64,000 bases of DNA from Parahaliea mediterranea (GCF_003402235.1 NZ_QEWO01000001.1:1054001-1118000); one strand, 5' to 3'; counted from the stretch's first letter, positions 7,894 to 16,905 are shown. Notes: generated by a model from the letters alone, not told the origin. Numbers and translations are program-made.

Positions 7894-9357
7894 ATGCCGT
7901 TTACAACGCGAAAATCCATCGCATTTAGCATCGTGGCACGCTACTTCAGCTTGCTGTGTCAATTCGCCTCCACCATGGTACTGGCGCGCCTACTGACGCC
8001 AGAAGACATAGGCATCTACACTGCGGGATTCTCCGTAGTTGCCCTTGCACAACTATTTCGAGACTTTGGGCTTAATCAATACCTGATTCAGGAGCGCGAA
8101 CTGGATCGCGATAAGGTTGGCAGTGCCTTCACGCTCACGCTCATCCTGTCCTGGCTTCTAGGCGCCTCACTTTTGCTCGGCAGCTCGGCCGTCGCGCGTT
8201 TTTTCAGTGAGCCTAGTATTTCGCCACTGCTGAAGTTGCTCTCAATCAACTTCTTTGTCATTCCCTTCGGCGCCGTCACCCTGGCCCTGCTACGCAAGTC
8301 ACTGCGCTTCCACATTACCGCCAGTATCGCGGTAACGGCATCGCTGGTATCGATCGCTGTTTCCATCACCACAGCGTTGATGGGAGCGCGCTACTTCAGC
8401 CTTGCCTACGGTGCGATTGCTGAAAGCCTCTGCACGGTGATCCTCGCCCTGTGGTTCCGGGATTCCCAGTTCCCATTCCGCCCCACCCTACGCGGCGCAC
8501 GCCCCATACTGAGGTTCGGCTCAATGATTGGCGCGGGCAATATCATCAACCAGCTATCAATTAGTGGTACCGACGCGATGGTAGCGCGCTTCATGGGGCT
8601 TCCCGCACTGGGCTATTTTTCCAGAGCCTACGGGACCTTTTCGCTGTTTGGCCGCTTATTCACAAGTAGTGTTAGCGGCATCATCCTGCCGCTATTTGCA
8701 CGAGACAACCACAATGTCGATGCACTGGCGAATGGGTACCTAAAATCCCTCAACTACGCGATGATTTTCGCCTGGCCGTTCTTCGTTTTTCTCTATCTGT
8801 TCACTGGACAGATCATTCTTTTGCTCTATGGCGATCAATGGGCGCAAGCGGTACCAATGGTACAAGTGCTGTGTATTGGCGGCCTGCTACTGCCACCCAT
8901 CCTATTCAGTGACAACCTCTTTATAGCATTCGGTCGACCCGACATCACTCTCAAAATTGGCACCACCGCCAATTTTACCAAGCTGGCACTGGTTGCATTC
9001 GCTTGCCAGTTTGATCTGCAAGCAGTGTGCTTGGCGCTAGTTGGATTTCAGGTCATTAAGCTGACGGCAACCCTCTACTATCTGCGACGCAATTTAGGTA
9101 TTGGCCTCAAGCCGGTTTTTCGAGCGGTTCTACATACCCTGCCTTGCCTTATTGCTTCGATGCTACCAGCGGCGATACTGGGACAATATTTGCTCGGTGG
9201 CTCTTTAGGAGACCTGCCGGCGATGCTGTTGATTGGTGCTGTCGCCACCACCGGCTGGCTACTGGGACTGGTCTGTAGCAAACACCCCTTTAGATTGGAA
9301 ATCTATGCCATGGCCTCAAAACTTCCCGGTCTACGCGCAATTACAGCAGGCGTTTAA
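7894..9357 (+). CDS. wzx: Polysaccharide/lipopolysaccharide flippase, Wzx-like (MOP superfamily)
   Basis: The 487-residue protein is made of about twelve to fourteen hydrophobic helices. It opens with a family-typical N-terminus in which an A-R-L-L-T-P-E-D-I-G-I-Y motif follows the first helix. This is the WzxC/RfbX-type layout of proteins that flip undecaprenyl-linked repeat units from the cytoplasmic to the periplasmic face. It stands between the Wzy-like membrane protein and the first sulfotransferase on the same strand. The next gene begins one nucleotide after its stop codon, so the two are coupled. The transported unit is presumably the product of the glycosyltransferases in this window. 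Confidence 0.85.
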   Translation: MPFTTRKSIAFSIVARYFSLLCQFASTMVLARLLTPEDIGIYTAGFSVVALAQLFRDFGLNQYLIQERELDRDKVGSAFTLTLILSWLLGASLLLGSSAVARFFSEPSISPLLKLLSINFFVIPFGAVTLALLRKSLRFHITASIAVTASLVSIAVSITTALMGARYFSLAYGAIAESLCTVILALWFRDSQFPFRPTLRGARPILRFGSMIGAGNIINQLSISGTDAMVARFMGLPALGYFSRAYGTFSLFGRLFTSSVSGIILPLFARDNHNVDALANGYLKSLNYAMIFAWPFFVFLYLFTGQIILLLYGDQWAQAVPMVQVLCIGGLLLPPILFSDNLFIAFGRPDITLKIGTTANFTKLALVAFACQFDLQAVCLALVGFQVIKLTATLYYLRRNLGIGLKPVFRAVLHTLPCLIASMLPAAILGQYLLGGSLGDLPAMLLIGAVATTGWLLGLVCSKHPFRLEIYAMASKLPGLRAITAGV

Positions 9358-9358
9358 T

Positions 9359-10237
9359 ATGCAGGCGCTAAAATACTCTGCCCCGGTCGTAGCGCTTGCA
9401 CGCTGGTGGTATAGCTTCAGGACTCGCGGGGTAGAACAGTGGGTTTTTGTTGCCACCACCGGCCGCAGTGGCACACTTACCCTGGTCGATTTGTTCTCGC
9501 AAGTTCCGCATTGTGTTGCGCTACATGAACCCTATCCCGTCATGCACGACCATCTGCTTCACAGTGCAAGTTACCGAGACACCGCAAGCGTTGAACAATT
9601 CTATCGCAAGCGAAAAGCGATAAATATTCGCCGCAGTGCCGTGGGCGCAAAGACATACCTAGAGGCAAATCACCTGTTCATAAAGTCCTTCGGCGATCAG
9701 GCAGCTTCAGACTTCGGTGATCGTCTTCGGGTTATACACCTGATACGAGACCCGGCCAGTGTCGCCCACTCCATTTACCAACTACAGGATCAACCGGGGA
9801 CCATAGAAGGTAATCGCTGGTGGCTGGACTACAAGGCACCAACCAACCTGATTCCCTTGGCCGACGAACTGGAGAACCACCCAAATTACTCCCACCCCTA
9901 CTACAAAGGGCTATGGTATTGGTTCGAGATAGAGGCGCGTGTCCAGCATTGGCGCGAACGCTGGCCGTCCCTTCCCGTTATCACATTCCACACCGAAGAT
10001 TTCAGTTCTCACCAAGCCGTCAGGCGCCTGTTTGCGGGACTCAATATTGTTCTGAGTGATCAGCAAATTGAATCCATGATTACCGTTCGTCGCCACCAAC
10101 GCGCGCACCAGAAGCGGCAAGCGCCGTTGTCCATGGCCGATAGACAGGCGATGACTAACGCTTTCCTTGGCCTGCTGGAACAGCGAGGCTTCAGCCTACC
10201 CAAGACTTACCAGCGCTATGCTGATGACCCGGTCTGA
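9359..10237 (+). CDS. Sulfotransferase family protein (first of three)
   Basis: The PAPS-dependent sulfotransferase fold is indicated by the 5'-phosphosulfate-binding loop T-T-G-R-S-G-T-L-T near residues 33-41, and by the 3'-phosphate motif L-I-R-D-P-A-S-V near 128-135. The protein has 292 residues from the ATG at 9359. That start is chosen because it sits one nucleotide after the flippase stop. An upstream in-frame start would overlap the flippase by more than 120 bp. Its end overlaps the ATP-grasp fusion gene by 20 bp, giving a coupled flippase-sulfotransferase-ATP-grasp group. A sugar hydroxyl of the exopolysaccharide is the likely acceptor (inference). No PAPS-synthesis genes are in the window. 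Confidence 0.8.
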   Translation: MQALKYSAPVVALARWWYSFRTRGVEQWVFVATTGRSGTLTLVDLFSQVPHCVALHEPYPVMHDHLLHSASYRDTASVEQFYRKRKAINIRRSAVGAKTYLEANHLFIKSFGDQAASDFGDRLRVIHLIRDPASVAHSIYQLQDQPGTIEGNRWWLDYKAPTNLIPLADELENHPNYSHPYYKGLWYWFEIEARVQHWRERWPSLPVITFHTEDFSSHQAVRRLFAGLNIVLSDQQIESMITVRRHQRAHQKRQAPLSMADRQAMTNAFLGLLEQRGFSLPKTYQRYADDPV

Positions 10238-11975
10238 CACCTTGGCAACGGTGCTGGTGCTGGACGCAGATACGCTTCCAGCGCTTGCCATTATTCGATC
10301 TCTGGGCCGCTCGGGTGTCAGGGTGTTGGCCGCGTCGAGCCGAAGCAAATCTATCGGCAGCTACTCTCGCTATGCCCTGCAACACCTGCACTATCCCGAC
10401 CCGATGTCACAGACAGAGGCCTTTCTCAACTGGATGGAGGGGAAACTCACTGACATCGCTGGCCTCGCCATGGTGATTCCTGTAACCGAACGCAGCCTGG
10501 TGCCACTTTCCCGGCACTTTGCAACAAGTGATCGTAGAGCCCTATTCGCAATGGCGGACGACCAGGCTCTTGAGCAGGTGCTGGATAAATCGCAAACCGC
10601 GGCACTGGCCGCACGCGTTCAGGTGAGCCAGCCCCGCAGTTGGCTCATCAACAGTATCGAGGCGCTGGATTCAATAGTCACTGAATTGCCGTTTCCCCTT
10701 GTTATCAAGCCGGCACGCTCCATCTCAGATAGTGACACACGCCAGCACCACAGTGTGCACTACGCCCACATCCTAGACGATTTGAGACGCAGTGCCCGCA
10801 CCACGCTGCCCCACACCGATCTGATCCTGCAGGAGTATTTCTACGGTGACGGCGTCGGCATTGAGGTACTGGCCAGTCGCGGAGAGATTCTCTATGCGTT
10901 TCAGCATCGGCGGCTGCACGAGGTCCCCTTGAGTGGGGGCGGCAGTAGCCTCAGGCGAAGCGAAGAGGTTAACCCCGAACTGCTCGAAGCGAGCCGGAGG
11001 CTACTGTCAGCCCTTGATTGGACCGGTGTGGCCATGGTCGAATTCAAGGTTCAGACAGACAGTGGCCGCTACATTCTGGTTGAAATCAACGGCCGCTTCT
11101 GGGGCTCACTCCCCCTTGCCCTGGCGGCAGGTGCCGACTTTCCCTTACTGTTGTGGCACCTACAGTGCGGGCTACCGCTCCCCGCACTGCCTGCCTACCG
11201 CCGGGGTGTGCTGTGCCACAAGTTATCTTCGGAGCTAAGCTGGTGCGAGGCGGTAATGCGGCGCCAGGCCGACACTCGCCTGGTTGCACTGCCGTCGCGA
11301 TTCGAGGCACTGCGAGAAACACTCTCCATGCTATTGCCTGGTCACCACCTCGATGCTCAATCCTGGTCCGACCCGCTGCCCGGGCTGATTGACCTTTGGC
11401 GGACAGCCTCTCGCTACGCCCGGCGTGCTGGCGGTGCGATAGCAGCCACTACAAGGCAGACAATCTGCCGGTTCGGTAGCCGTCGGTCGGTGATCGACAA
11501 GCGGGTGGCTCAAGCTCGCCACATTCTGTTTATCTGCTATGGCAACATCAATCGCAGCGCACTTGCCGAAGCCACTGCACGAGACAAAGCGGGCAGCCTC
11601 AACAATATTGAGTTCCGCTCGGCGGGCTTTCACCCCGAGGCTGACAGGGCGCCCGACCCACACACGGTGGCATTGGCGGCGGCTCAGGGCATTGATATGT
11701 CGCACCTTCGTTCACGGGTGTTGGATGAAGAGATGGCGCACTGGGCGGACCTGATTCTAGTGATGGAGTCGGGGCAAGTTTTTGAGATCAAGCGGCGCTT
11801 TCCCAACAGGCCAGTCCTGCTACTCGGAGGTCTGCTGGAGACTGGCTGGCTCGCCAGGGAGATCCCTGACCCCTACAACCGCTCTGAGGATACCTACAAG
11901 CAAGCCTTCCGACAGGTTACCGGTGCGATCGACAATCTGATCGCTGCCCGGCTGACAGGGGCAGGCAGTGACTAA
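10218..11975 (+). CDS. ATP-grasp enzyme fused to a low-molecular-weight protein tyrosine phosphatase domain
   Basis: The 585-residue protein joins two modules. Residues about 10-400 form an ATP-grasp enzyme of the carbamoyl-phosphate-synthase/D-Ala-ligase type. It has an N-terminal Rossmann-like start (V-L-V-L-D-A-D), the nucleotide-binding segment F-P-L-V-I-K-P-A-R around 159-167, and the metal site L-V-E-I-N-G-R-F-W-G near 287-296. Residues about 433-585 are a complete LMW-PTP with the C-x5-R-S loop at C440-R446 and the D-P-Y acid loop at D551. The ATP-grasp half would form an acyl-phosphate and an amide or ester bond. The phosphatase half is of the Wzb kind that acts on tyrosine kinases. 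ATG 10218 is taken as start; ATG 10224 is an equal alternative. Confidence 0.85.
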   Translation: MLMTRSDTLATVLVLDADTLPALAIIRSLGRSGVRVLAASSRSKSIGSYSRYALQHLHYPDPMSQTEAFLNWMEGKLTDIAGLAMVIPVTERSLVPLSRHFATSDRRALFAMADDQALEQVLDKSQTAALAARVQVSQPRSWLINSIEALDSIVTELPFPLVIKPARSISDSDTRQHHSVHYAHILDDLRRSARTTLPHTDLILQEYFYGDGVGIEVLASRGEILYAFQHRRLHEVPLSGGGSSLRRSEEVNPELLEASRRLLSALDWTGVAMVEFKVQTDSGRYILVEINGRFWGSLPLALAAGADFPLLLWHLQCGLPLPALPAYRRGVLCHKLSSELSWCEAVMRRQADTRLVALPSRFEALRETLSMLLPGHHLDAQSWSDPLPGLIDLWRTASRYARRAGGAIAATTRQTICRFGSRRSVIDKRVAQARHILFICYGNINRSALAEATARDKAGSLNNIEFRSAGFHPEADRAPDPHTVALAAAQGIDMSHLRSRVLDEEMAHWADLILVMESGQVFEIKRRFPNRPVLLLGGLLETGWLAREIPDPYNRSEDTYKQAFRQVTGAIDNLIAARLTGAGSD

Positions 11976-12903
11976 ATTGGGCTTTTCGTTGGCCCTGCTG
12001 ATACTGTTTTGCCTCGCCCTTGGCACGGTTCTCTACGCCATCAAGGCCAGGCCTGTGACTAAGTTGTTTGTCTATAAAACTACCCCCTCTGGCGCACTGT
12101 ATCTGGAGGCACTTTACCCCGCCCAACAAGCCCCCGAGCGCCCGGCCATCCTGTTCCTGTTTGGGGGCGGCTGGGTTACCGGGCATCGCCAGCAATTTTT
12201 GCCCCAGGCGCGTTTTTTCGCCAGCCGGGGCTGGCTGAGCGTAGTCGCTGATTACCGTGTTGCCAGCCGTCACGGCAGCACGCCCCAGGACGCTCTTGCG
12301 GATGCCCGCGATGCCTGGGCCTGGCTACAGTCCCGGGCCGGGCAATTCGATATCGACCCGCGCCAGATGGTGCTGGCCGGCGGCTCCTCCGGCGGGCATC
12401 TCGCCGCCTGCATGGCGAGTGGGTGCGGCACAGCGCCGCTCTCGCCACCACCCAGGGCGCTGGTGCTCTACAACCCGGTGCTGGACCTAGTCGCCGCGAG
12501 GCCGCAGGACGGCTTCTCGACCGGCGAAATGGACCTGATCCGGCAGATGACAGCGGAGGAAAGGGAGCGGCTTTCTCCCTGGCGTGCTCCGGGTCATGCA
12601 CCTGGCCACCACTCCGGCCGCGCCGCCAGCCAGCCCCTCTGTGAACTGCCGATACCCCGGCTGCTGATCTATGGCGACCAGGACCCGCTGTACCGGCATT
12701 ACCTGACGCAGCCCTGCGGTGATGCTGGCGAGCCACAAGTGCCCCTGGGCGTCGCCACCTGGGAGGGCGTCGGCCACGGGTTCTTCAATGAACCGCCCTA
12801 TACCCGGCAAACCAACGAACTTATCGCGGATTTTTTGCAGCGCAGCGGTAGACTCAACCCGCAAGCTCCGCAGCGCGACGCCGCCAACGCCAACAGACCC
12901 TGA
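11968..12903 (+). CDS. Alpha/beta hydrolase, esterase/lipase-like (BD-FAE/HSL type)
   Basis: The 311-residue protein begins with a hydrophobic anchor (about residues 4-24), followed by an alpha/beta hydrolase domain facing the periplasm. The oxyanion motif F-G-G-G-W lies at 65-69, the nucleophile elbow G-G-S-S-G-G-H at 138-144 with S141, and a catalytic His in G-V-G-H-G-F near 270. This arrangement matches carbohydrate esterases and acetyl-hydrolases that trim acyl groups from glycans or small esters. The GTG start at 11968 overlaps the preceding gene by 8 bp and has AGGGG upstream. Removal of acyl groups from the polysaccharide is a reasonable guess but cannot be read from the sequence. Confidence 0.75.
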   Translation: MTKLGFSLALLILFCLALGTVLYAIKARPVTKLFVYKTTPSGALYLEALYPAQQAPERPAILFLFGGGWVTGHRQQFLPQARFFASRGWLSVVADYRVASRHGSTPQDALADARDAWAWLQSRAGQFDIDPRQMVLAGGSSGGHLAACMASGCGTAPLSPPPRALVLYNPVLDLVAARPQDGFSTGEMDLIRQMTAEERERLSPWRAPGHAPGHHSGRAASQPLCELPIPRLLIYGDQDPLYRHYLTQPCGDAGEPQVPLGVATWEGVGHGFFNEPPYTRQTNELIADFLQRSGRLNPQAPQRDAANANRP

Positions 12904-12906
12904 GCC

Positions 12907-13695
12907 ATGCCGACAAACGCACTTGACCATCACGACTTCGTATTTATCGCTGGCGTGCATCGCAGTGGCACATCGCTGATTCACGAGCTGCTGCGTGCGC
13001 ATCCGATGATCAGTGGTTTCAAAGACACCCCGGCCTACATGGAAGATGAGGGCCAGTTTCTGCAAACGGTGTACCCGCGCGGCGAAGTGTTTGGCGGGCC
13101 GGGGCGCTTTGCCTTTGATGCGGCATCGCACATGACCGAAACCCACCCACTGGTGAGCGCGGACAATGCGCAGGCACTGTTCACCCAGTGGAGTGAATAC
13201 TGGGACCTGAGCCGCCCGGTGCTGATAGAGAAATCGCCCCCCAATATCGTGCGCACGCGCTTTCTGCAGGCGCTCTTTCCCCGCACGCGATTCATTGTGA
13301 TTCTGCGCCACCCCGTGGCCGTGGCCTATGCCACCCAGAAATGGAGCCACACTTCCATCGGGTCGTTGATAGATCACACCCTTACGGCCTACGAGCAATT
13401 CCTGCAGGACCAGCCCGCCCTGCGCCACTCCCTGCTGCTGTACTACGAAGATTTTGTGCAGGCACCGCAGCGTCATCTGGATGAACTGCTCACCTTCCTC
13501 GGCCTGCCCTCCATCGACCTGGACCGCCCGGTGAAACAGGCCATCAACGAGCACTACTTTGCCCGGTGGCGGGCCGATCGCTGGAAGTTCTGGAAGTCCG
13601 CACCGCTGCGCCTGCCCTCAAGCCTTGAGCAGCGGGCACGGCGCCTGGGCTACAGCCTTAAATCGCTGGAGCGCATTGATTCAGGCAGGGGTTGA
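12907..13695 (+). CDS. Sulfotransferase family protein (second of three)
   Basis: The 262-residue protein has the PAPS loop A-G-V-H-R-S-G-T-S at about residues 15-23 and the 3'-phosphate motif L-R-H-P-V-A-V near 135-141. It resembles the Sulfotransfer_3/heparan-type family. It starts 3 bp after the esterase stop codon and ends the plus-strand run. It is clearly different in sequence from the sulfotransferases at 9359 and 25514, so the three probably modify different positions or sugars. A 12-bp tandem repeat begins in its last codons. Confidence 0.8.
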   Translation: MPTNALDHHDFVFIAGVHRSGTSLIHELLRAHPMISGFKDTPAYMEDEGQFLQTVYPRGEVFGGPGRFAFDAASHMTETHPLVSADNAQALFTQWSEYWDLSRPVLIEKSPPNIVRTRFLQALFPRTRFIVILRHPVAVAYATQKWSHTSIGSLIDHTLTAYEQFLQDQPALRHSLLLYYEDFVQAPQRHLDELLTFLGLPSIDLDRPVKQAINEHYFARWRADRWKFWKSAPLRLPSSLEQRARRLGYSLKSLERIDSGRG

Positions 13696-13726
13696 GACAG
13701 TTGTTGAGACGGGGATTGAGACAGAG
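13691..13726. repeat. 12-bp tandem repeat, three copies, across the sulfotransferase stop codon
   Basis: Three consecutive 12-bp units, each containing TTGAGAC, start at 13691, 13703 and 13715. Because the period is a multiple of three, each copy repeats the same in-frame TGA. This looks like slippage duplication at a gene end. Confidence 0.6.
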
Positions 13727-13739
13727 AGGCCGGGGCCGC

Positions 13740-14642
13740 TCAGCCTCCCGCACTCCTGGCCGCCACCGTCTCCAGCCAGTTTCCCAGCAGCTGGGTGACC
13801 GTCTTGCGCGCCGAGCGGCTGGAAAACGCCTGGTCGGCATCCGGCAACACTTCGCGGGCGGTGATCTTGCGCTCGGTTACCGCCTGCCAGGCGGGCTGTT
13901 GTTGCACCAGGGCATCAAATTCACGACTGATCAGGCTGCGTCCGCTCATCAGCAGTAGCACTGGCCCGTCAAACGCGTCGAGCCCGCGGCGCATCCGATC
14001 CATAAAGGAGCCCTGCGCTTGCTGAGCCGGTCTTGCACCTTCGGAGCGCGCCGCGCCGCCGCCACCGCCCGAGGTCCCCAGTCGGCTACCGAGTGCGCTG
14101 GCTGCGGAGCGGGCATAGCCCATCAGCTGATATTCGCCGCGCAGCAACTTCAACCAGAAAGACGCCTGGCCCAACCGCTGCAGGTAGTGGCGGCGCACCA
14201 CCGCGGCCTGGGTTTCACGGCTGGATACCCAGGGGTTGCCCACGGCGATGGCCACAACACGCTCCAGCGTGTGGGCGTGAATCAGAATACCCGAGGCGGC
14301 ATCGCAGCCACCCCACAGCACAATGTGCTCAAGCTCCGGCACGGCGCTGCGAAACGCCTTTACCGCGCTGGCGAGATCCGCCCCAATGTGTTCAAAGCCC
14401 TGAAACACGCCATCGCTGTCGCCCATGCCCCGGTAGTCAAAACGCAAGACAGGGAAGCCCTGTTCGGCGAGCGCATCGCCCATTTCCACCAGCCCTCGCC
14501 CAACACCAGCGCGATACTGGGGGCCGCCGGCAACCACGGTAATCAGGCCGACGTTTTTCACCTGGACCGGGCGATGCACAATGCCCACCAAGGTGCTGCC
14601 CTCGCAGTCAAACAGCAGCGGTTCTTTCTGCGGATGGGTCAT
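13740..14642 (-). CDS. Hydrolase 1, exosortase A system-associated (TIGR03100-type)
   Basis: This alpha/beta hydrolase (300 aa) occurs only in XrtA loci. The oxyanion region (V-V-A-G-G-P-Q-Y-R near 36-44) and the strand R-F-D-Y-R-G-M-G-D-S-D-G (67-78) are clear. The nucleophile elbow reads W-G-G-C-D-A-A-S with C113 where most relatives have Ser, so the nucleophile would be Cys. A Gly-rich stretch of five glycines interrupts the cap region near 190. The start overlaps the stop of hydrolase 2 as ATGA, so the pair is translationally coupled. The substrate is unknown; a thioester on the neighbouring ACP is a plausible one. Confidence 0.87.
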   Translation of the reverse strand: MTHPQKEPLLFDCEGSTLVGIVHRPVQVKNVGLITVVAGGPQYRAGVGRGLVEMGDALAEQGFPVLRFDYRGMGDSDGVFQGFEHIGADLASAVKAFRSAVPELEHIVLWGGCDAASGILIHAHTLERVVAIAVGNPWVSSRETQAAVVRRHYLQRLGQASFWLKLLRGEYQLMGYARSAASALGSRLGTSGGGGGAARSEGARPAQQAQGSFMDRMRRGLDAFDGPVLLLMSGRSLISREFDALVQQQPAWQAVTERKITAREVLPDADQAFSSRSARKTVTQLLGNWLETVAARSAGG

Positions 14643-15514
14643 GGACGGTACAGTGCCCCCAGCACGTCAAGCAGTTCAGGCGTCGCCGCCCGCTCGTTCA
14701 ATTGCCAAATGGCCGGGCCAGCAAAGCCGTGCAGCTCCACCTGGGCACCGCCTTCGCGGAGCGTGTCCAACATACGCTGCACAGCTAGCCCGGGCTCGTC
14801 CTGGCCCTCGCCGAGGTGTTCCAGCCAGCGCAGGGGCAGGCCTGCCAGGTTGAAATCCGTAAGTTCCATTTGCTCCAGTTCCAGCATCAGCCGGGCCGAT
14901 GGCTGGTAGCCGCCGATTTCCACCGACTCACCGGCCTGCCAGCGCTGTTGAATGTCCTCGCTGCTTGTTTCGCCTGCCCCGCGCTCGACAGCGGCCGCTA
15001 TGCGCTGGCGCACCAATTGGCGCACAAATCGACGCCCGGACACCACCGGCTGCAACATCAGCAGACCGGCAATGCGCGTCCCGATTGCGCTGGCGGCAGT
15101 GGAATTGGTGACAGTGGAACTGGCATTGGCGGCACCGGCAGTACACGCCCCCAGCAAACAGCCACTGCGAATGCCCCACAGCAGCGGCGGCTGGCTGTAA
15201 CGCTGCGCGATGTCATCAAGCACCAGGCCGACGTCGGCCAGCCAGTCCTGCAGCGATACCGCTTCGAACACGCCATCGCTGTCGCCAGTGCCGCGGTAAT
15301 CCATCAGGGTGCAGCCATAGCCCGCCGCCGCGAACTGCCGGGCCTGGGCAGCGGCTAGCGCTCGGCAGCGGTTCATCTCTTCGGCAAACGGCGGCAGGTA
15401 GAGCACCTGGCCCCGCGCAGCCTGCTGCGGCTGGAATGACAGGGTAAAAACCCGCTCGCCCGGCACCCCCAGGTAGCGGGCACTCAGTTGTTCACCCGTC
15501 GCTACCGCTGTCAT
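14639..15514 (-). CDS. Hydrolase 2, exosortase A system-associated (TIGR03101-type)
   Basis: This second alpha/beta hydrolase is paralogous in layout to hydrolase 1. It shares the strand motif D-Y-R-G-T-G-D-S-D-G-V-F (72-83), but its nucleophile elbow is W-G-I-R-S-G with S117. The protein has 291 residues from ATG 15514; a TTG nine codons upstream is possible. A low-complexity Ala/Ser/Thr stretch near 125-150 contains a 15-bp DNA duplication. It lies directly downstream of the ACP gene. Both hydrolases and the ACP belong to the standard XrtA accessory set, and their joint chemistry has not been worked out as far as I know. Confidence 0.85.
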   Translation of the reverse strand: MTAVATGEQLSARYLGVPGERVFTLSFQPQQAARGQVLYLPPFAEEMNRCRALAAAQARQFAAAGYGCTLMDYRGTGDSDGVFEAVSLQDWLADVGLVLDDIAQRYSQPPLLWGIRSGCLLGACTAGAANASSTVTNSTAASAIGTRIAGLLMLQPVVSGRRFVRQLVRQRIAAAVERGAGETSSEDIQQRWQAGESVEIGGYQPSARLMLELEQMELTDFNLAGLPLRWLEHLGEGQDEPGLAVQRMLDTLREGGAQVELHGFAGPAIWQLNERAATPELLDVLGALYRP

Positions 15515-15561
15515 TGCGGGCGGCTGCGCTGCGTTGCACAAAGGATTTGCGGCGCCATCAT

Positions 15562-15807
15562 TCAGGCCAACTTTTCATCAATGAAGTCGGCCAGGGAGCC
15601 GACACTCTCAAAAATTTCCCCGGAGATTTCATCGTCGTGGATCTCGCACCCGGTTTCATCCTCGATCGCCGCCAGGATGGAGGTGATGGTCAGGGAATTG
15701 AATTCCGGCAGCGCACCCAGCAGCGCCACGTCACGATCAAAGTGCGCGGCTTCCTCCAGTTGCAAATTGGTTTTCAGGATACGTCTTGTCAGTGCCAGGG
15801 TGTCCAT
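15562..15807 (-). CDS. Acyl carrier protein, exosortase A system-associated
   Basis: The 81-residue acidic protein is of the phosphopantetheine-carrier type. The attachment Ser is S38 in F-N-S-L-T-I, where the usual D-S-L is replaced by N-S-L. Helix 2 and 3 segments rich in Glu/Asp follow, as in other carriers. An AGGAG site lies about 10 nt before the ATG. It heads the operon with hydrolases 2 and 1. It likely carries the group activated by the acyl-CoA ligase at 3267-4928, which is now separated from it by the inserted plus-strand genes. Confidence 0.85.
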   Translation of the reverse strand: MDTLALTRRILKTNLQLEEAAHFDRDVALLGALPEFNSLTITSILAAIEDETGCEIHDDEISGEIFESVGSLADFIDEKLA

Positions 15808-15867
15808 ACGTGTTGCTGCTCCTAAAAATATTCGTGTGTGTACTTATCGGGCACTGCGCTGTGCCAT

Positions 15868-16905
15868 TTATTCGCGCCGGCCTACCAACGCGTCCGACAA
15901 TGCCCGGCCTGCGAGAAGCAGGGTAAACAAAAACCATCTCAGGGTAGCGCCGTTGACCACCGCTTCCGCGGCAAAATTGAAAGCCAAACCGCTATCACCT
16001 CGGTCAACCATCAGCCGAGCCAGGTCGCGGTTGACATGGGAGAGTCGCTTGCGGCACTGCCGCTTCAGGGCGGCAGAGTGCAGCTTTAGCAGCGACTTGC
16101 TCAACAACTGGCGACGGCTGATCAGACGTTCGATACGCCTCAACCCCTGGGACACGCTGTCTCGCGCCTCACCACTGGCGGTATAGTGCCGCGATACCGT
16201 GTCAGGCAGCAAGAGAATGCCCTGCGCTGAATCCACGGCACGAAGGTAAAACTCAAGGTCTTCTTCATACAATAAAAATTCGTCAAAGCCGCCGATGGAG
16301 TTGAACAGGTCGCGCCTGACAACAGTTGTATTGAGGTGACAAAAACCACTGAATGCCGCCAGATTGGCAACGGTCAGTGCGTAGCAACCCTCCCGCTGCA
16401 CTTTGCCCGCTTGCCGCATTCTCTCAGCCAGGCGGTGTAACCACAGGGGCTTAGATTCACCGCTGCTGGCCTCTATGGCTACCTGATTGGCAAAGAGGAT
16501 GTCCGCCGCCCCGGCGCGCAGCGCTGCGTGGGCTTTCTCAAGGTAGGCAGCATCACTCCACTCATCATCATCATCCAGGAAGGCCAGATACTGGCCGCGG
16601 GCTCGCCAAGCACCCACGTTGCGGACATAGGCAGGGCCACGGCCGCGTCGGTAGCTGCCCAGGTGGAGATACTCAGCGGGGATGCGGCAGGCTTTGACCA
16701 ACGCCCCACAGGCATTTGCACACGCCGGCTTCGAGCCGTCGTCCACCACCAGCACTTCAACATCGCGAAAGCGCTGAGCCTCCACCGAAGCCAGCGCGCG
16801 CGATAGTAATTCGGCTCTGTCGCGAGTAGGGATTACCACGCTGAAAAATGGACCGACCTCATCCACCTTGTCAGCCGCCACAGTATTGGTAACCACACAG
16901 CCCAT
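15868..16905 (-). CDS. Glycosyltransferase family 2
   Basis: The 345-residue protein has a GT-A fold. The nucleotide-binding segment F-S-V-V-I-P-T-R-D-R lies at 21-30, V-V-D-D-G-S at 53-58 and the metal-binding D-D-D-D-E-W at 111-116. An acceptor-side acidic motif Y-E-E-D-L-E-F-Y is near 213-220. The C-terminus ends in a short hydrophobic helix (about 322-338) that could anchor it to the inner membrane. It is divergent from the HzsA-like gene and on the same strand as the ACP-hydrolase genes 60 bp downstream. It would add one sugar to the lipid-linked repeat unit. Donor and linkage are not predictable. Confidence 0.88.
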   Translation of the reverse strand: MGCVVTNTVAADKVDEVGPFFSVVIPTRDRAELLSRALASVEAQRFRDVEVLVVDDGSKPACANACGALVKACRIPAEYLHLGSYRRGRGPAYVRNVGAWRARGQYLAFLDDDDEWSDAAYLEKAHAALRAGAADILFANQVAIEASSGESKPLWLHRLAERMRQAGKVQREGCYALTVANLAAFSGFCHLNTTVVRRDLFNSIGGFDEFLLYEEDLEFYLRAVDSAQGILLLPDTVSRHYTASGEARDSVSQGLRRIERLISRRQLLSKSLLKLHSAALKRQCRKRLSHVNRDLARLMVDRGDSGLAFNFAAEAVVNGATLRWFLFTLLLAGRALSDALVGRRE

